62,832 nt of DNA from Rhodocyclaceae bacterium (GCA_011391215.1 JAABQX010000037.1:1-62832), one strand, 5' to 3'; shown: positions 1 through 14,346, numbered from the stretch's first letter. Numbers and translations: made by a program. Notes: generated by a model from the sequence alone, not told the origin.

Positions 1-86
1 TACGCGGGTTCCTCGATGGCGTGTGCGTTCGCGCCCAGCGAACCAAGGCCCAAGGCAGCTAACAGGTTAAAGAGAGCGTTTTTCAT
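1..86 (-). CDS. Start of an exported protein (truncated by window edge)
   Basis: Only the first 28 codons are in the window. Read on the minus strand from the ATG at 86 they give a short basic start, a hydrophobic stretch rich in Leu, Ala and Gly, and an ANAHA-like signal peptidase site, followed by AIEEPAY. This is a clear Sec signal peptide. The mature start EEPAY resembles the beginning of SOUP-type heme-binding proteins, but that is a weak guess from seven residues. It lies 24 bp downstream of the cupin gene on the same strand and may share its operon. Confidence 0.6.
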   Translation of the reverse strand, partial: MKNALFNLLAALGLGSLGANAHAIEEPA

Positions 87-110
87 TGATGGCAATAAAG
101 ATAAAGTGGA

Positions 111-806
111 TCAGGCCGTGAGCAAATGTCCGACCTTGACCAGAATCAGGCAGCCGGATTGGCTGAAGGGTTGGTGCTGGCTTAAGTGGGGGCTGCGCAG
201 CCAGGTGCCGGCCGGATAGTCGCCGTGCTCGTCCGAGAACATTCCCTCCAGCACAAGAATCTCCTCGCCGCCGTAGTGACGGTGCGGGTTGAAGTAAGTC
301 TGTGGCGCCCAGCGCACCAATGCCGTGTGCTGGGCGCCGAAACTATGCAAAGGCAAGACCTCCAGCCCATCGACCAGGCCGGGCCGCCAGTCGGCGGTGC
401 GGGTGTCGACGACCACCCGTTCCCTGTCCATCGGATCCTGGTCGCGCCGCTTGACGAAGATCGTGCAGCCTTGCTCTGAAAATGTTACGTGGCTGGAACC
501 GGGCGGATTCTTGATGTAAACACCGGCTCCATAGTCGCCTGTCTCGTCACTGAGGATGCCATCCAGCACCAGTATTTCTTCTCCCAGGGCAAGGGGAGGT
601 GCGCTGAAGCATGCTCCCGGCTCGTATCTAACGATGGACGTGGCCGGAGCCTCTGCGCCCTCTAAAAGCTCCAGCAGTAGTCGCTGTACTTGCGGTGAAG
701 AGGAGCGCATCCAAGACGCGTCGTTGCTGTCGACCACGCATCGTATGCTCCAGTCATCGCGGAGTCGGGTCACGTCAAGCGCGTGCGGTGTTTCTGTCGT
801 GGTCAT
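111..806 (-). CDS. ChrR-type double cupin protein
   Basis: About 231 residues with two similar halves. Each carries a cupin core with the phrase GEEILVL followed by an acidic-Gly turn and a PPGSSH or SPHLSQH-like segment, as in the cupin domain of the anti-sigma factor ChrR. The second half contains NPHRHYGGEE, which supplies the His and Glu ligands expected of a metal-binding cupin; the first half lacks the His pair, so only one site may hold metal. No N-terminal zinc anti-sigma domain is present, so a role in redox or singlet-oxygen sensing is uncertain. The ATG at 806 is preferred to an upstream TTG. It starts 22 bp after selO and is probably co-transcribed with it. Confidence 0.75.
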   Translation of the reverse strand: MTTTETPHALDVTRLRDDWSIRCVVDSNDASWMRSSSPQVQRLLLELLEGAEAPATSIVRYEPGACFSAPPLALGEEILVLDGILSDETGDYGAGVYIKNPPGSSHVTFSEQGCTIFVKRRDQDPMDRERVVVDTRTADWRPGLVDGLEVLPLHSFGAQHTALVRWAPQTYFNPHRHYGGEEILVLEGMFSDEHGDYPAGTWLRSPHLSQHQPFSQSGCLILVKVGHLLTA

Positions 807-828
807 GTGCAATCACGCTGTCTGGACA

Positions 829-2340
829 TCATGTTCCGCAGAATGTGCAGTAACTCGCCGTAAATGATGCCGGGGCGGGTTTCGAAAATTGGACGAACTC
901 GGCATGCGCTTTGTGAGGGCTCTTGAGCGCGTTCAGCAGTTGCTCAAACGGTCCAAAGTCATTTTCATCCGATGCGGCAGACAACGCATCCTCGACGCAG
1001 TGGTTACGCGGTATGAGCCAGGGATTGGATCTACGCATTGTATTTGCGCGTGTCGATGCGGCAATACGTGACTCATCTGAATGGGTGCGGCCTTCTTCCG
1101 TGGCACACCGAGCCAGCCACTTCTTTAACCAGACATCCAACGCGAAGTGATCCGCGAAGAGATCCCGTATCGGCAGCGGATTCCCCTCTGCCGCATCCGC
1201 CAGATGCCGCCATGCCAGTGTGAAATCGACTCTATTGCTCTGGAGCAGAGCAAGCCATTCTTCTATCAGGGCCAGATCTTCATCATCCCCATTGGGTACT
1301 CGATTATCGAACCCCAGTTTCGCGCGCATCACATCGAGCCAATAGCGCTGATAGCGGCCATCAAAGCTTGCGATGGCTTCGGAAGCCAGGGCAACGGCAT
1401 CCTCCTCATTATCTGCCAGCAAGTGCAGTAAGGACTCCGCCAGTCGCGCCAAGTTCCATTGCACAATACTCGGCTGATTTTGATAGGCATATCGACCGTG
1501 CCTATCAATTGAACTGAACACCGCTTTGGGATCATAGACTTCCATGAATGCGCAGGGGCCATAGTCGATGGTCTCCCCGGAAATGCTCATATTGTCGGTG
1601 TTCATGACGCCGTGGATAAACCCCACTCCCATCCACTGCGCCACCAAGGCGGCTTGACGATTGATCACTGCACCTAAAAAGTCCAGATAGCGCCCTTTCT
1701 GGCCGATCAATTCGGGGTCGTGTCGTGCAATGGTGTAGTCAGCCAGTCGTTGCACACGTTCGTGGTCGCCGCGGGCCGCATAGTACTCAAAGGTTCCGAC
1801 ACGAATATGGCTGGCGGCGACTCGGGTGAGTGTTGCGCCGGGCAAAAGCTTCTCGCGACGAACGGTTTCACCCGTATCAACGACCGCCAATGCCCGCGTC
1901 GTTGGAATGCCCAATGCGTGCATCGCTTCGCTGATCAGCACCTCCCGCAACATGGGACCGAGGGCAGCCTTGCCATCTCCGTTGCGAGCAAAGGGGGTTG
2001 GCCCGGAACCTTTGAATGCGATATCACGGCGCTTATCGTGACAATCCATAATCTCGCCAATGAGCAGCGCCCGGCCATCTCCGAGTTGCGGTGAAAACCG
2101 GCCAAACTGATGGCCGGCATACGCTTGTGCAATGGGTTCTGCTCCCTCCGGCAAGCGGTTGCCGGAAAGCATGTCTGCAAGCGTAGCCGCATCCTGCCGC
2201 CTTGTATCCAGGCGGAGTTCCTCTGCCAGAGCATGATTCAAGTACCGCAAATGCGGGCTAGGCACACGATCCGGTTCCCATTTCACATAGAAACCGGGCA
2301 GTTCACGGGCAAAGCTGTTATCAAAAGCGAAACTCATCAT
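829..2340 (-). CDS. selO: SelO/YdiU protein adenylyltransferase
   Basis: About 503 residues matching the SelO (YdiU, UPF0061) pseudokinase family, which transfers AMP from ATP to protein hydroxyl groups. Visible hallmarks are the N-terminal FDNSFARELPGFYV, the AYAGHQFG motif, GDGRALLIGE, the SGPTPFARNGDGKAALGPMLRE nucleotide-binding region (cited as parts) and GFIHGVMNTDNMS with the Asn and Asp expected at the metal site. The C-terminus ends in a short YCTFCGT with two Cys near the tail, as in many bacterial members. Two adjacent ATGs at 2340 and 2337 and a GTG at 2367 are all possible starts; family alignment favours the ATGs. The cupin gene follows closely. Confidence 0.93.
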   Translation of the reverse strand: MMSFAFDNSFARELPGFYVKWEPDRVPSPHLRYLNHALAEELRLDTRRQDAATLADMLSGNRLPEGAEPIAQAYAGHQFGRFSPQLGDGRALLIGEIMDCHDKRRDIAFKGSGPTPFARNGDGKAALGPMLREVLISEAMHALGIPTTRALAVVDTGETVRREKLLPGATLTRVAASHIRVGTFEYYAARGDHERVQRLADYTIARHDPELIGQKGRYLDFLGAVINRQAALVAQWMGVGFIHGVMNTDNMSISGETIDYGPCAFMEVYDPKAVFSSIDRHGRYAYQNQPSIVQWNLARLAESLLHLLADNEEDAVALASEAIASFDGRYQRYWLDVMRAKLGFDNRVPNGDDEDLALIEEWLALLQSNRVDFTLAWRHLADAAEGNPLPIRDLFADHFALDVWLKKWLARCATEEGRTHSDESRIAASTRANTMRRSNPWLIPRNHCVEDALSAASDENDFGPFEQLLNALKSPHKAHAEFVQFSKPAPASFTASYCTFCGT

Positions 2341-2785
2341 GCGCGCGGGACCATCTTTGACCTCCACCGTTCAGGTGTATGCAGCGATTTATGGGCACGA
2401 CCGAACGAGCGACAACTACACGGCCAGTACATTGAGTTGTTGACTCAGATAATCAACCACTCTTAAGTGGTGGAAATTCGGTGGTTCTGACAGCTAAGGC
2501 ATAGGCTGATTGCTCCGCCATGGTGTTTGGATCCTCTGAACTCCGCCAAGAAATTTAATGGGATACAAGCGAAATGCTTGTATCCCATTAAATTTCTTGC
2601 TTCATGTAGGCACTGTGAAGGCATTTGGGCTCTGCGATAAAGTCCATATAAGTCTTCGATAACCTCTCATTGCCTGTTGCTCAGCCCTTGGCTCTCGAGT
2701 CACTATTGCTTCTCCCGACAATGTTGCTCTCGAGTCGGTGGCCGAGTCCATTGGGCGCAAGTCGGCGTCTCGTCGCCAAATAAAT
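2341..2785. other. Non-coding gap between selO and greA
   Basis: About 445 bases with no gene I can support. It holds a 24-bp perfect inverted repeat (2547 to 2599) and two direct copies of GCTCTCGAGTC about 35 bp apart (near 2690 and 2725). The selO promoter should lie in its left part. Small open frames here lack coding character. Base composition is more AT-rich than the flanking genes, which fits a regulatory or formerly mobile stretch. Confidence 0.5.
2547..2599. repeat. 24-bp perfect inverted repeat with 5-nt loop
   Basis: The left arm at 2547 to 2570 and the right arm at 2576 to 2599 are exact reverse complements, separated by GAAAT. The arms are AT-rich (core AAATTTAATGGGATACAAGC) unlike the GC-rich surroundings. 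There is no T tract directly after either arm, so it is not a textbook terminator. It could be a miniature mobile element, a REP-like hairpin or a structured transcript end. Confidence 0.85.
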
Positions 2786-2822
2786 AAAAAACGGCCTGGT
2801 TGGCGATCACCAGGCCGTTTTT
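2786..2822 (-). terminator. Rho-independent terminator of carAB-greA
   Basis: A 13-bp stem (2788 to 2800 with 2809 to 2821) containing ACGGCCTGGT and its complement, flanked by A and T runs on the two sides. It lies about 20 bp after the greA stop on the minus strand and could act in both directions. Confidence 0.85.
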
Positions 2823-2840
2823 CCATTCCGTGCCGGGGTT

Positions 2841-3313
2841 TTATTCGTAGCGAACGTCGAGGATTTCGTATTCGCGGCGTCCGCCCGGCGTCTGTACCTC
2901 GACGACATCGCCGGAGAACTTGCTGATCAAGGCGCGCGCGACGGGTGAGTTCAGCGAAATCTTGCCCTGCTTGAGATCGGCCTCGTCATCGCCGACGATT
3001 TGATAGGTCACGGTTTGCTCGCCGTCGACATCTTCCAGTTCGACAGTGGAGCCGAAGACGACGCGGCCATCGGCATCGAGCGCGCGCGGATCGATGATCT
3101 GGGCGTTACCCAGTTTGCCCTCAACCTCCTGAATGCGGCCTTCTACGAAGCCCTGACGTTCCTTGGCGGCATCGTATTCGGCATTTTCGGAGAGGTCGCC
3201 ATGGGAGCGCGCCTCGGCGATGGCGGCAATCACTGACGGGCGTTCGACCGTCTTCAGGCGATGCAACTCGGCCCTGAGCAGTTCGGCACCGTGCAGTGTG
3301 ATGGGTACTTTGC

Positions 3314-3317
<4 letters not shown>
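2841..3317 (-). CDS. greA: Transcription elongation factor GreA
   Basis: 158 residues, the standard GreA length. It has an N-terminal coiled coil that ends in the conserved acidic turn ([13 protein letters not shown]), which projects into the RNA polymerase secondary channel and stimulates cleavage of backtracked RNA, and a C-terminal FKBP-like domain ending in the usual [13 protein letters not shown]-like tail. Its ATG overlaps the carB stop by four bases, so it is the last gene of a carA-carB-greA operon, an arrangement common in betaproteobacteria. The terminator at 2786 to 2822 follows. Confidence 0.96.
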
Positions 3318-6515
<3,198 letters not shown>

Positions 6516-6532
<17 letters not shown>

Positions 6533-7655
6533 GTTCCATCATCCCGATGAAGCGGTCGAAGAGATAGGCCACGTCGTGCGGTCCCGGACTCGCCTCCGGA
6601 TGGCCCTGGAAGCACAGCGCGGGCCGGTCCGTCCAGGCCAGTCCTTGCAGGCTGCCGTCGAACAGCGAGACGTGCGTGACTTTCACGTTGGCCGGCAGTG
6701 TGGCCGGATCAACCGCGAACCCGTGGTTCTGGCTGGTGATCATCACCCGGCCGGAGTCGAGATCCTTGACCGGGTGGTTGGCGCCGTGATGGCCGAACTT
6801 CATCTTCAAGGTCTTGGCGCCGGCCGCCAGGCCCATCAGTTGGTGGCCGAGGCAGATGCCGAAGGTCGGCAGTTTCGTCTCGAGCAGTGTGCGAATCGCG
6901 CTGATGGCGTAGTCGCAGGGTTCTGGGTCGCCGGGGCCGTTCGACATGAACACACCATCGGGCTTGAGCGCCAGCACCTCCGCAGCGGAAGTCTGCGCCG
7001 GGACCACGGTGATACGGCAGCCGCGGGATGCCAGCATGCGCAGGATGTTGCGCTTGACGCCGAAATCATAGGCGACGACGTGGAAGCGGGTTTGTGCGGG
7101 TGTCGTATAGCCGGTGCCGAGTTTCCACTCGCCTTCGGTCCAGGCATACGGCTTGTCGACGCTGACGACTTTGGCCAGATCCATGCCAGCCAATCCGGGA
7201 AAAGCGCGTGCCTGGGCGATCGCTGCATCCGCCTCCAGATTGTCGCCCGTCACCAGACAGCCGGCCTGGGCACCCGTTTCGCGCAGAATACGGGTCAGTT
7301 TGCGCGTATCGATATCGGCGATGCCGACGACGTTTTCGGCACACAGGTAGTCGGACAGGGTTTGCTCGGAACGGAAATTCGAGGCCAGCATGGGCAAGTC
7401 GCGGATCACCAGACCGGCGGCGTAGATACGTCCGGCTTCGCAATCCTCGCGATTGATGCCGGTATTGCCGATATGCGGGTAAGTGAGGGTAACGATCTGC
7501 CGGGTGTAGGAGGGATCGGTGAGGATCTCCTGGTAGCCGGTCATGGCAGTGTTGAAAACTACCTCACCCACGCTGGAACCGGTTGCGCCGATACCTTTGC
7601 CCCGGAAAACAGTACCGTCGGCGAGGGCTAGCAGTGCAGGCGGAAAAGCGGGCAA
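6516..7655 (-). CDS. carA: Carbamoyl-phosphate synthase small subunit
   Basis: 379 residues. CarA is the glutaminase that feeds ammonia to CarB. The N-terminal CPSase domain has [14 protein letters not shown] and [17 protein letters not shown]. The C-terminal class I glutamine amidotransferase shows the nucleophile elbow [11 protein letters not shown] and the His-Glu pair in [11 protein letters not shown]. It is the first gene of carA-carB-greA. The 79-bp gap to dapB upstream presumably carries the promoter; no obvious arginine operator was identified. Confidence 0.98.
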
Positions 7656-7734
7656 GATCGGTCTCCTGGGCGGTTATTGCAATGCACCAACGCTCAAGTC
7701 AGAAGCATCGGCCAAACCGCGCCAGTATAGCCGA

Positions 7735-8972
<1,238 letters not shown>

Positions 8973-9075
8973 GGTGAGGGAATGAGTAGAAGGCAGGCAG
9001 GCAAAATCGACTGGGAAAACTATATCATACGGGCCTGCCTATCCTTGACATTCCGGTCCACTCCCCCACTGCAAC

Positions 9076-9513
9076 ATGTCCGATCCCGCCGAACTCAAAA
9101 GCATCGGCCTCAAGGCCACGGTCCCGCGCATGACCATCCTCGACTTGTTCCGCAAGTCGAAGAACCGCCATCTCTCCGCCGAGGATGTTTACCGTCTGCT
9201 GCTTGCGGAGAACCTGGATATCGGCCTGGCGACTGTTTATCGCGTCCTTACCCAGTTCGAACAGGCCGGCTTGCTCGAGCGGCATCATTTCGAGTCGGGC
9301 AAGGCGGTATTCGAGCTCAACGAGGGCAAGCACCATGACCATCTGGTCTGCCTGCAATGCGGCCGCGTCGAAGAGTTCAACGATCCGGAAATCGAGCGTC
9401 GTCAGCTCAGGGTTGCCAAGCAGCGGGGATTCACGGTCGTCGAGCATGCGCTCTATCTTTACGCCGACTGCCTGAAGAAGGACTGCCCGCACCGGCCGAT
9501 CAAAGACACATGA
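9076..9513 (+). CDS. fur: Ferric uptake regulator Fur
   Basis: 145 residues. Fur is the iron-dependent repressor of iron uptake. It has the N-terminal winged helix ([20 protein letters not shown] and the recognition region [17 protein letters not shown]) and the dimerisation and metal region with [16 protein letters not shown]. The second Cys pair near the C-terminus is spaced wider (CLKKDC). Transcribed away from bamE across a 103-bp shared promoter region. Confidence 0.96.
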   Translation: MSDPAELKSIGLKATVPRMTILDLFRKSKNRHLSAEDVYRLLLAENLDIGLATVYRVLTQFEQAGLLERHHFESGKAVFELNEGKHHDHLVCLQCGRVEEFNDPEIERRQLRVAKQRGFTVVEHALYLYADCLKKDCPHRPIKDT

Positions 9514-9540
9514 ATCAGGACAGATTTTCTGCAGCAGATT

Positions 9541-9564
9541 GCCGTCCCGCCGGCGCCGACTTTT
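9541..9564 (-). repeat. 24-bp dispersed repeat, copy 2 (on Hsp70 stop)
   Basis: One mismatch (G for A at position 12). Its first A on the minus strand is the last base of the stop codon of the large Hsp70 gene, and it reads in that direction. Confidence 0.94.
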
Positions 9565-12401
9565 CAAGCAGGATCGGGTAGCGCGCCAAGCGCCAGGCTG
9601 AGGCCGGCGGGAAGTTCCTCACCGAACAGTTGATTGCGGTCTGCGGCGGAAACTTCGCAGTACTCCTTCACGCTCAGCAGTTGTTCTGCACTGGCGCCAC
9701 TCCGTTGCAGTTTCTCGATCACCCGGCCGCGCACGGCCTCCTGGATGTCGAGGCTGCGCTCCCCGGTCATGCGACAGGCCGTGGCGAATACCGACACCAG
9801 CGCCTGCAGGCCGAGCTTGCGCCAGTCCAGGTTTTCGACCCGCGCAAAGGCAGTTTCCACTACCGCCGCCGGCAGCACGGTTTCGGACGCGGTGTACAGC
9901 GGCACACGGCCGAGCAGGCGGCCGAGCGTCCAGAAAACGTGGGATTGCGGGGCGGTTTTGCCTTTAAGGATTTGCTCGAGCAGCCGTTCGGTCAGGTCGA
10001 TGCGTGCGGCGAGTGTGACGCGTTCCAGCGTGCCCAGCAGGCGCGTGCCCTCGACGAATTCGTTGGCCGATTTCCAGGTCTGCGGCAGAGCATTTGCCCA
10101 GAGTTGTTCCTGCTGCTCGGCGGCAAGGCCGCCGGTGGTGCGGCGCCACATCATCCACCAGTTGGCCTGGGCGCTCTTTTCCTTGCGGTGGGCGAGGCCC
10201 AGGTCGAAGCATTCCCAAAGCTGGATCATGCGCCAGGGGTCGAGCTCGCTGCCGTAGCCGGGACGCAGCACGAAACCGGCCAGGTAGAGCCAGGCATTTT
10301 CATGCTCCAGCGAACGGCCGCGCCGCGTGATGCCGGGGTGCAGCGCTGACCACAGGGCGCGCAGCAGCGGCAGGCTCCAGCGGCCGCGCTCCTGGCCGAG
10401 GATGCGCTCCAGGTCGCGCGCCAGCGCCTTGACGTTGTCCTTTTCCCCGAGCGTCTGTTTTTTTCCGTAGAACAACGTGATGCGTTCCGCCGCTGCCGTG
10501 GCCACTTCTGCCGCGACACCCAGGTTGTCGGGACGGGCTTCAGGCGACTCTGCGGCCACGCCCACCGGTTTGCGCAGATTGAATTCGAGTTGCCAGCGCT
10601 TGCCGCGTTCGGCATTGCGCAGGGCGAGTTGCAGTACGCCCAGTTCGGTGAGTTCGGCTTCGATCTGCACGGTGATGCCTTGTTGCGCCGACCTGCGCGG
10701 ATTGAAGGTTTCATCCTCCAGCACCAGCGCGGTGTGCAACGGCGGCAGCGGGTGAAAGCTGCCGGCTGTGAGTGTCACGACATCTCCGGGGCGATCAGCG
10801 GCGCGGCTATGCGAGGTGTAGGCGGTGAAACGCACCGGGCGGTTCAGCAAGAGATTGAAAGCCGGCGTCGCCAGTGAAATTCTTTGCCCTTCCTCGCTGC
10901 CCTGGGGCAGCACGCAGACCAGATCGGGCGCTTTGCCGGCCTGCGCCTGATGCAATTCCAGATACACGCTGCGCGGATAGCCGCCACGAATGCGGCCGCG
11001 CTCATTGGCACTGGCGAGGATCGCACCGAAACGGGCGGCGCCCTGGGCGATCCCCAAACTCATGTCGGCCAGCGCCAGCAGGGCGGGGCGGCGGCCCTGC
11101 CAGGACTCGATCAACGCCAGCAGCCGCGCCTGCAGATAGGCGGGGCGCAGGCTGCCGCCGGCGAACAACACCGCATCCACTGCTTGGCCGGAAAGGAAGC
11201 CAGCGAGGTGGCGACTGATGGCCGAGTCGGCGGCGTAGGGCAGCCCCAGTTCGCGCAAGCCGCCTTGACGCGCTTGAGGTTGCGCATCGGCGCTGGTGAG
11301 CGGGAAGAAGCCATCCAGTACCAATTGACGCACGGCAGCGGCGCTGATCGTGGTGCTGAGTGCGGACTGGAACAAGCTGGCGCCGGCGCCGGGCACCGAG
11401 ACATGGAAGGGTTCTTGATCTGCAACCTCGCCCACCAGGATGCGTTCCTTGAGCTGGCGCGCCTGGGGCACCAGATGGCCCCACTGGCGGCGTGACAGGC
11501 GTTCCTCTTTCGTCGGCAAGAGTTGCTGTTCCAGAACATGCGCGAGGGCGAGATCGATGTTGTCGCCGCCCAGCAGTAGGTGATCGCTGGTGGCGATGCG
11601 CTCGATTTGCGGCAATGCGTTTGGTGCGCTGATCGGCGCAATGCGGAACAGGCTGAAGTCGCTGGTACCGCCGCCGATGTCGCACACCAGGATGGTCTGG
11701 GGCGTGTGCGTCAGAGCCGGCAACAAGGCCAGTAAATGCGCAGACGCCGAAGTTCCGCCACCGCCGCCGCTATCGAGCCAAGCATAGAAGGCCGCCTGGG
11801 GTTCCTCCAGTAGTCGCATTGAACGCGGATAGCCGGCGAGTTCGGCCGCCTTGCGGGTGAGGGACTGCGCGCTTTCATCGAAGGAGGAGGGAACGGTGAC
11901 AACGATGCGCTGGCGGGCGAAGGCATTCTCGGCGTCGTCGCGGGCGAAGTTGTGGTCCCAGGCTTCCCGTAGATAGGCCAGGTAAGCAGCACTCGCCGCC
12001 ACCGGTGACAGGCGCTCGATCGCCGGAATCTCGTCCGAGGCATAGGGGAGGATATTCGCTTCGCGGTCAATGCCGGCGTGGGCCAGCCACGACTTTGCCG
12101 AGTGGATCACCCGTCCCGGCAGGCTGTTCATCTGCTCGCGGGCGAACAGGCCGACGACGAAGGGGTCGTGCGCTTCAGACTCGCCGGCGAAGGGGTTGAA
12201 CTGGTGGGCCAACGCCTCGGCAGCGGTGGCGAGGTAGCAGAAGGAAGGCAGCAAAGGGCTGCGCGCGACGCTGTCCAACCCGCCTACCTGCGGCACCGCC
12301 AGCACCTCGCAACGCGGTGGCTGCACCCGCAGGTCGGCCCAGGCCAGCACGCAGTTGGTGGTGCCGAGGTCGATGCCGATGGCGAAGCGCGGCGGATTCA
12401 T
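9564..12401 (-). CDS. Large Hsp70-like chaperone with C-terminal DUF3731-type extension
   Basis: 945 residues. The N-terminal actin-like ATPase domain shows phosphate-1 motif GIDLGTTNCVLAW, VTVPSSFDESAQ, LLEEPQAAFYAWL and the phosphate-2 motif ILVCDIGGGTSDFS. The residues after about 520 replace the usual Hsp70 substrate domain by a long helical region. The family (Hsp70 with DUF3731) is typically found beside a second Hsp70 and a DUF2760 protein, as here; its clients are unknown. The ATG at 12401 is chosen because it sits just before the first conserved strand; an upstream in-frame region is the neighbour's tail. It is 19 bp downstream of the second Hsp70 gene. Its stop codon overlaps a 24-bp dispersed repeat by one base. 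Confidence 0.85.
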   Translation of the reverse strand: MNPPRFAIGIDLGTTNCVLAWADLRVQPPRCEVLAVPQVGGLDSVARSPLLPSFCYLATAAEALAHQFNPFAGESEAHDPFVVGLFAREQMNSLPGRVIHSAKSWLAHAGIDREANILPYASDEIPAIERLSPVAASAAYLAYLREAWDHNFARDDAENAFARQRIVVTVPSSFDESAQSLTRKAAELAGYPRSMRLLEEPQAAFYAWLDSGGGGGTSASAHLLALLPALTHTPQTILVCDIGGGTSDFSLFRIAPISAPNALPQIERIATSDHLLLGGDNIDLALAHVLEQQLLPTKEERLSRRQWGHLVPQARQLKERILVGEVADQEPFHVSVPGAGASLFQSALSTTISAAAVRQLVLDGFFPLTSADAQPQARQGGLRELGLPYAADSAISRHLAGFLSGQAVDAVLFAGGSLRPAYLQARLLALIESWQGRRPALLALADMSLGIAQGAARFGAILASANERGRIRGGYPRSVYLELHQAQAGKAPDLVCVLPQGSEEGQRISLATPAFNLLLNRPVRFTAYTSHSRAADRPGDVVTLTAGSFHPLPPLHTALVLEDETFNPRRSAQQGITVQIEAELTELGVLQLALRNAERGKRWQLEFNLRKPVGVAAESPEARPDNLGVAAEVATAAAERITLFYGKKQTLGEKDNVKALARDLERILGQERGRWSLPLLRALWSALHPGITRRGRSLEHENAWLYLAGFVLRPGYGSELDPWRMIQLWECFDLGLAHRKEKSAQANWWMMWRRTTGGLAAEQQEQLWANALPQTWKSANEFVEGTRLLGTLERVTLAARIDLTERLLEQILKGKTAPQSHVFWTLGRLLGRVPLYTASETVLPAAVVETAFARVENLDWRKLGLQALVSVFATACRMTGERSLDIQEAVRGRVIEKLQRSGASAEQLLSVKEYCEVSAADRNQLFGEELPAGLSLALGALPDPA

Positions 12402-12420
12402 CGCAGTGTTACAACGTGCC

Positions 12421-14313
12421 TCAATCCCGCGCCCGCAGATTGAATTCGAGCTTCCAGCGCTGTGCCGACTGGGTATGTTGCAGCCACAATTCCAGGGTGC
12501 CGACACCGGTCACCTGGGGGTGCAGGCTGACCGGCACGACTTGTCCGCTCGCGCCGGCCAGCGGAGGCAGGGTCAAGGTCAGGCTGGCGAGTTCTTCCAG
12601 TGACTTGACGGCATTCGGTACCACATCGCCGATGCGGTCGCCGGCGCGAATTTCCGAGGCGAAGAAACGGAACGCCACCGCCTCGCCCGTCACCAGGCCG
12701 AATTCCTTGCCGGGCAATGCCAGTTCGGTGCCTTCTTCCGTGCCCTGCGGCACGATGCAGATGCCCTTTACCGGCGGCACGAAACCCGGCACGGCGGGCA
12801 TCGGGCTTTCCAGCCCCAGGTAGAAGGAGCGCGAGGTACCGGCGCGGATCTTGATACCCTTGCCGGCAGCCTGCACCGCGCCGTAGTAGGCGGCACCACG
12901 CGATACCGCGCTGTCCAGCCCGGCGCCGTGCAGTTCCTTGAGCGGTGTGCCGGCGAACCAGGACGACAACAGATCGAGCAAGCGCCGGCGAAAGATCGGC
13001 GCGGCAAACACCCCGCCGTTGAACAGGATGGCGGTGGGATGCAGGATGGTCGCGCCATCCAGATCGGCACCGTGGCCGCTGCCCGTGTTGATTAATTCGC
13101 GAAGTGCCGCGTCGGAGCGCACGTTCTCCAGGCTGCGTTTGAGAAAACGCGCCAGGTGCTTGCTCAGCGCCGGTTCGGTGGCGTAGTCGAGGCCGTACTC
13201 CTGCAGGCCTGCCGACTTGCGCGGGGCCGGTTGCTCGTCCGCAGCGGTCAGCGGAAAGTAGCCTTCGAGAAGGATCGCCGTCACATCTGCGCGCGTCAGG
13301 CGCGTTGCAAGAGTTTTGGCGAACAGGCTGGAGCCGCGCGAGGGCACGGCAATCGGCGCTTCGACCAGGCTGTCGTCACTCAGCAGCTTTTCCTTGGCGA
13401 TGCGGCCGGCATGGATGAGAGCGAGGAACTGCCAGTCGTCCAGTGTATGGCCTGCCTCTTCGAGGCGTGCCTGTAGCGCATAGGCCAGGGCCAGGTCCAT
13501 GTTGTCGCCGCCGAGCAGGATGTGTTCGCCGACAGCGATGCGATGCAGTTCCAGCTGTTTCGACAAGCCCGCCGGCGCTACGCTCTCCGCTACGGCGATT
13601 AGGCTGAAGTCAGCCGTACCGCCGCCGACGTCGCAGACGAGGATCAGGTCGCCGGCCGCCACCTGTGCGGTCCAGTGCTCCGTCGCCGGCGCCGCCTCGG
13701 AGTGGGCGATCCAGGCGTAGAACGCCGCCTGCGGCTCTTCCAGCAGGCTGACGTTGCCGAGGCCCGCCGCTGCGGCGGCTTCATGGGTGAGGCTGCGCGC
13801 CACTTCATCGAAGGAGGCCGGTACCGTCAGTACGACCTGACAGTCGTCCAGCGTCGTGCCCGGTTCGTGCGCGGCCAGATGATGTTCGGCGGCGTGGCGC
13901 AGGTGTTCAAGGTAGCGGCGCGACGCCTCGAAGGGCGAGACTTTGCCTTCGGCCAGATCCGACTGCCAGGGCAGGATCGGGGCATGGCGATCGACATGCG
14001 GATTGCACAGCCAGGACTTGGCGGAGGACACCAGCCGGTCCGGAACCAGCGCGCCGCGTTCGCGGGCGAAGCTGCCGATGACTGCATTGGCATCGCTAGA
14101 GCCATGCCAGGGCAGGTCGAGGCTGCCGGGCGCATATTCCCCCGGCGCGGGGATGTATAGAGCGGAAGGCAGCAGATGGCGCTCGCCTACGACGCCGGGG
14201 GCGAGGATCTGCGTGACATCGATGCCATGCGCTGCGCCATCGCCTACCGGACACAGGGCCAGGCAGGAATTGGACGTGCCAAGGTCAATGCCGAGACTGT
14301 ATTTCTTGTTCAT
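12421..14313 (-). CDS. Hsp70 family protein (DnaK-like)
   Basis: 630 residues. The ATPase domain begins LGIDLGTSNSCLAL and includes VLTVPASFDEVARSL, LLEEPQAAFYAWI, LILVCDVGGGTADFS and LFNGGVFAAPIFR. A short beta-rich segment with TLPPLAGASGQVVPVS may correspond to a reduced substrate-binding domain; the helical lid of DnaK is absent. This is not the canonical DnaK and no dnaJ or grpE is nearby. It is the middle gene of a three-gene set with the larger Hsp70 and the DUF2760 protein, so the three probably form one chaperone-like machine. Confidence 0.85.
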   Translation of the reverse strand: MNKKYSLGIDLGTSNSCLALCPVGDGAAHGIDVTQILAPGVVGERHLLPSALYIPAPGEYAPGSLDLPWHGSSDANAVIGSFARERGALVPDRLVSSAKSWLCNPHVDRHAPILPWQSDLAEGKVSPFEASRRYLEHLRHAAEHHLAAHEPGTTLDDCQVVLTVPASFDEVARSLTHEAAAAAGLGNVSLLEEPQAAFYAWIAHSEAAPATEHWTAQVAAGDLILVCDVGGGTADFSLIAVAESVAPAGLSKQLELHRIAVGEHILLGGDNMDLALAYALQARLEEAGHTLDDWQFLALIHAGRIAKEKLLSDDSLVEAPIAVPSRGSSLFAKTLATRLTRADVTAILLEGYFPLTAADEQPAPRKSAGLQEYGLDYATEPALSKHLARFLKRSLENVRSDAALRELINTGSGHGADLDGATILHPTAILFNGGVFAAPIFRRRLLDLLSSWFAGTPLKELHGAGLDSAVSRGAAYYGAVQAAGKGIKIRAGTSRSFYLGLESPMPAVPGFVPPVKGICIVPQGTEEGTELALPGKEFGLVTGEAVAFRFFASEIRAGDRIGDVVPNAVKSLEELASLTLTLPPLAGASGQVVPVSLHPQVTGVGTLELWLQHTQSAQRWKLEFNLRARD

Positions 14314-14346
14314 GATGAATTCCTGGTGCGCCGGGGGAGATGACTG

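Noticed and set aside
2690-2736. Two direct copies of GCTCTCGAGTC as a site-specific recombination or regulatory site
   Set aside because: Only two short copies, no symmetry or known motif, and no recombinase nearby.
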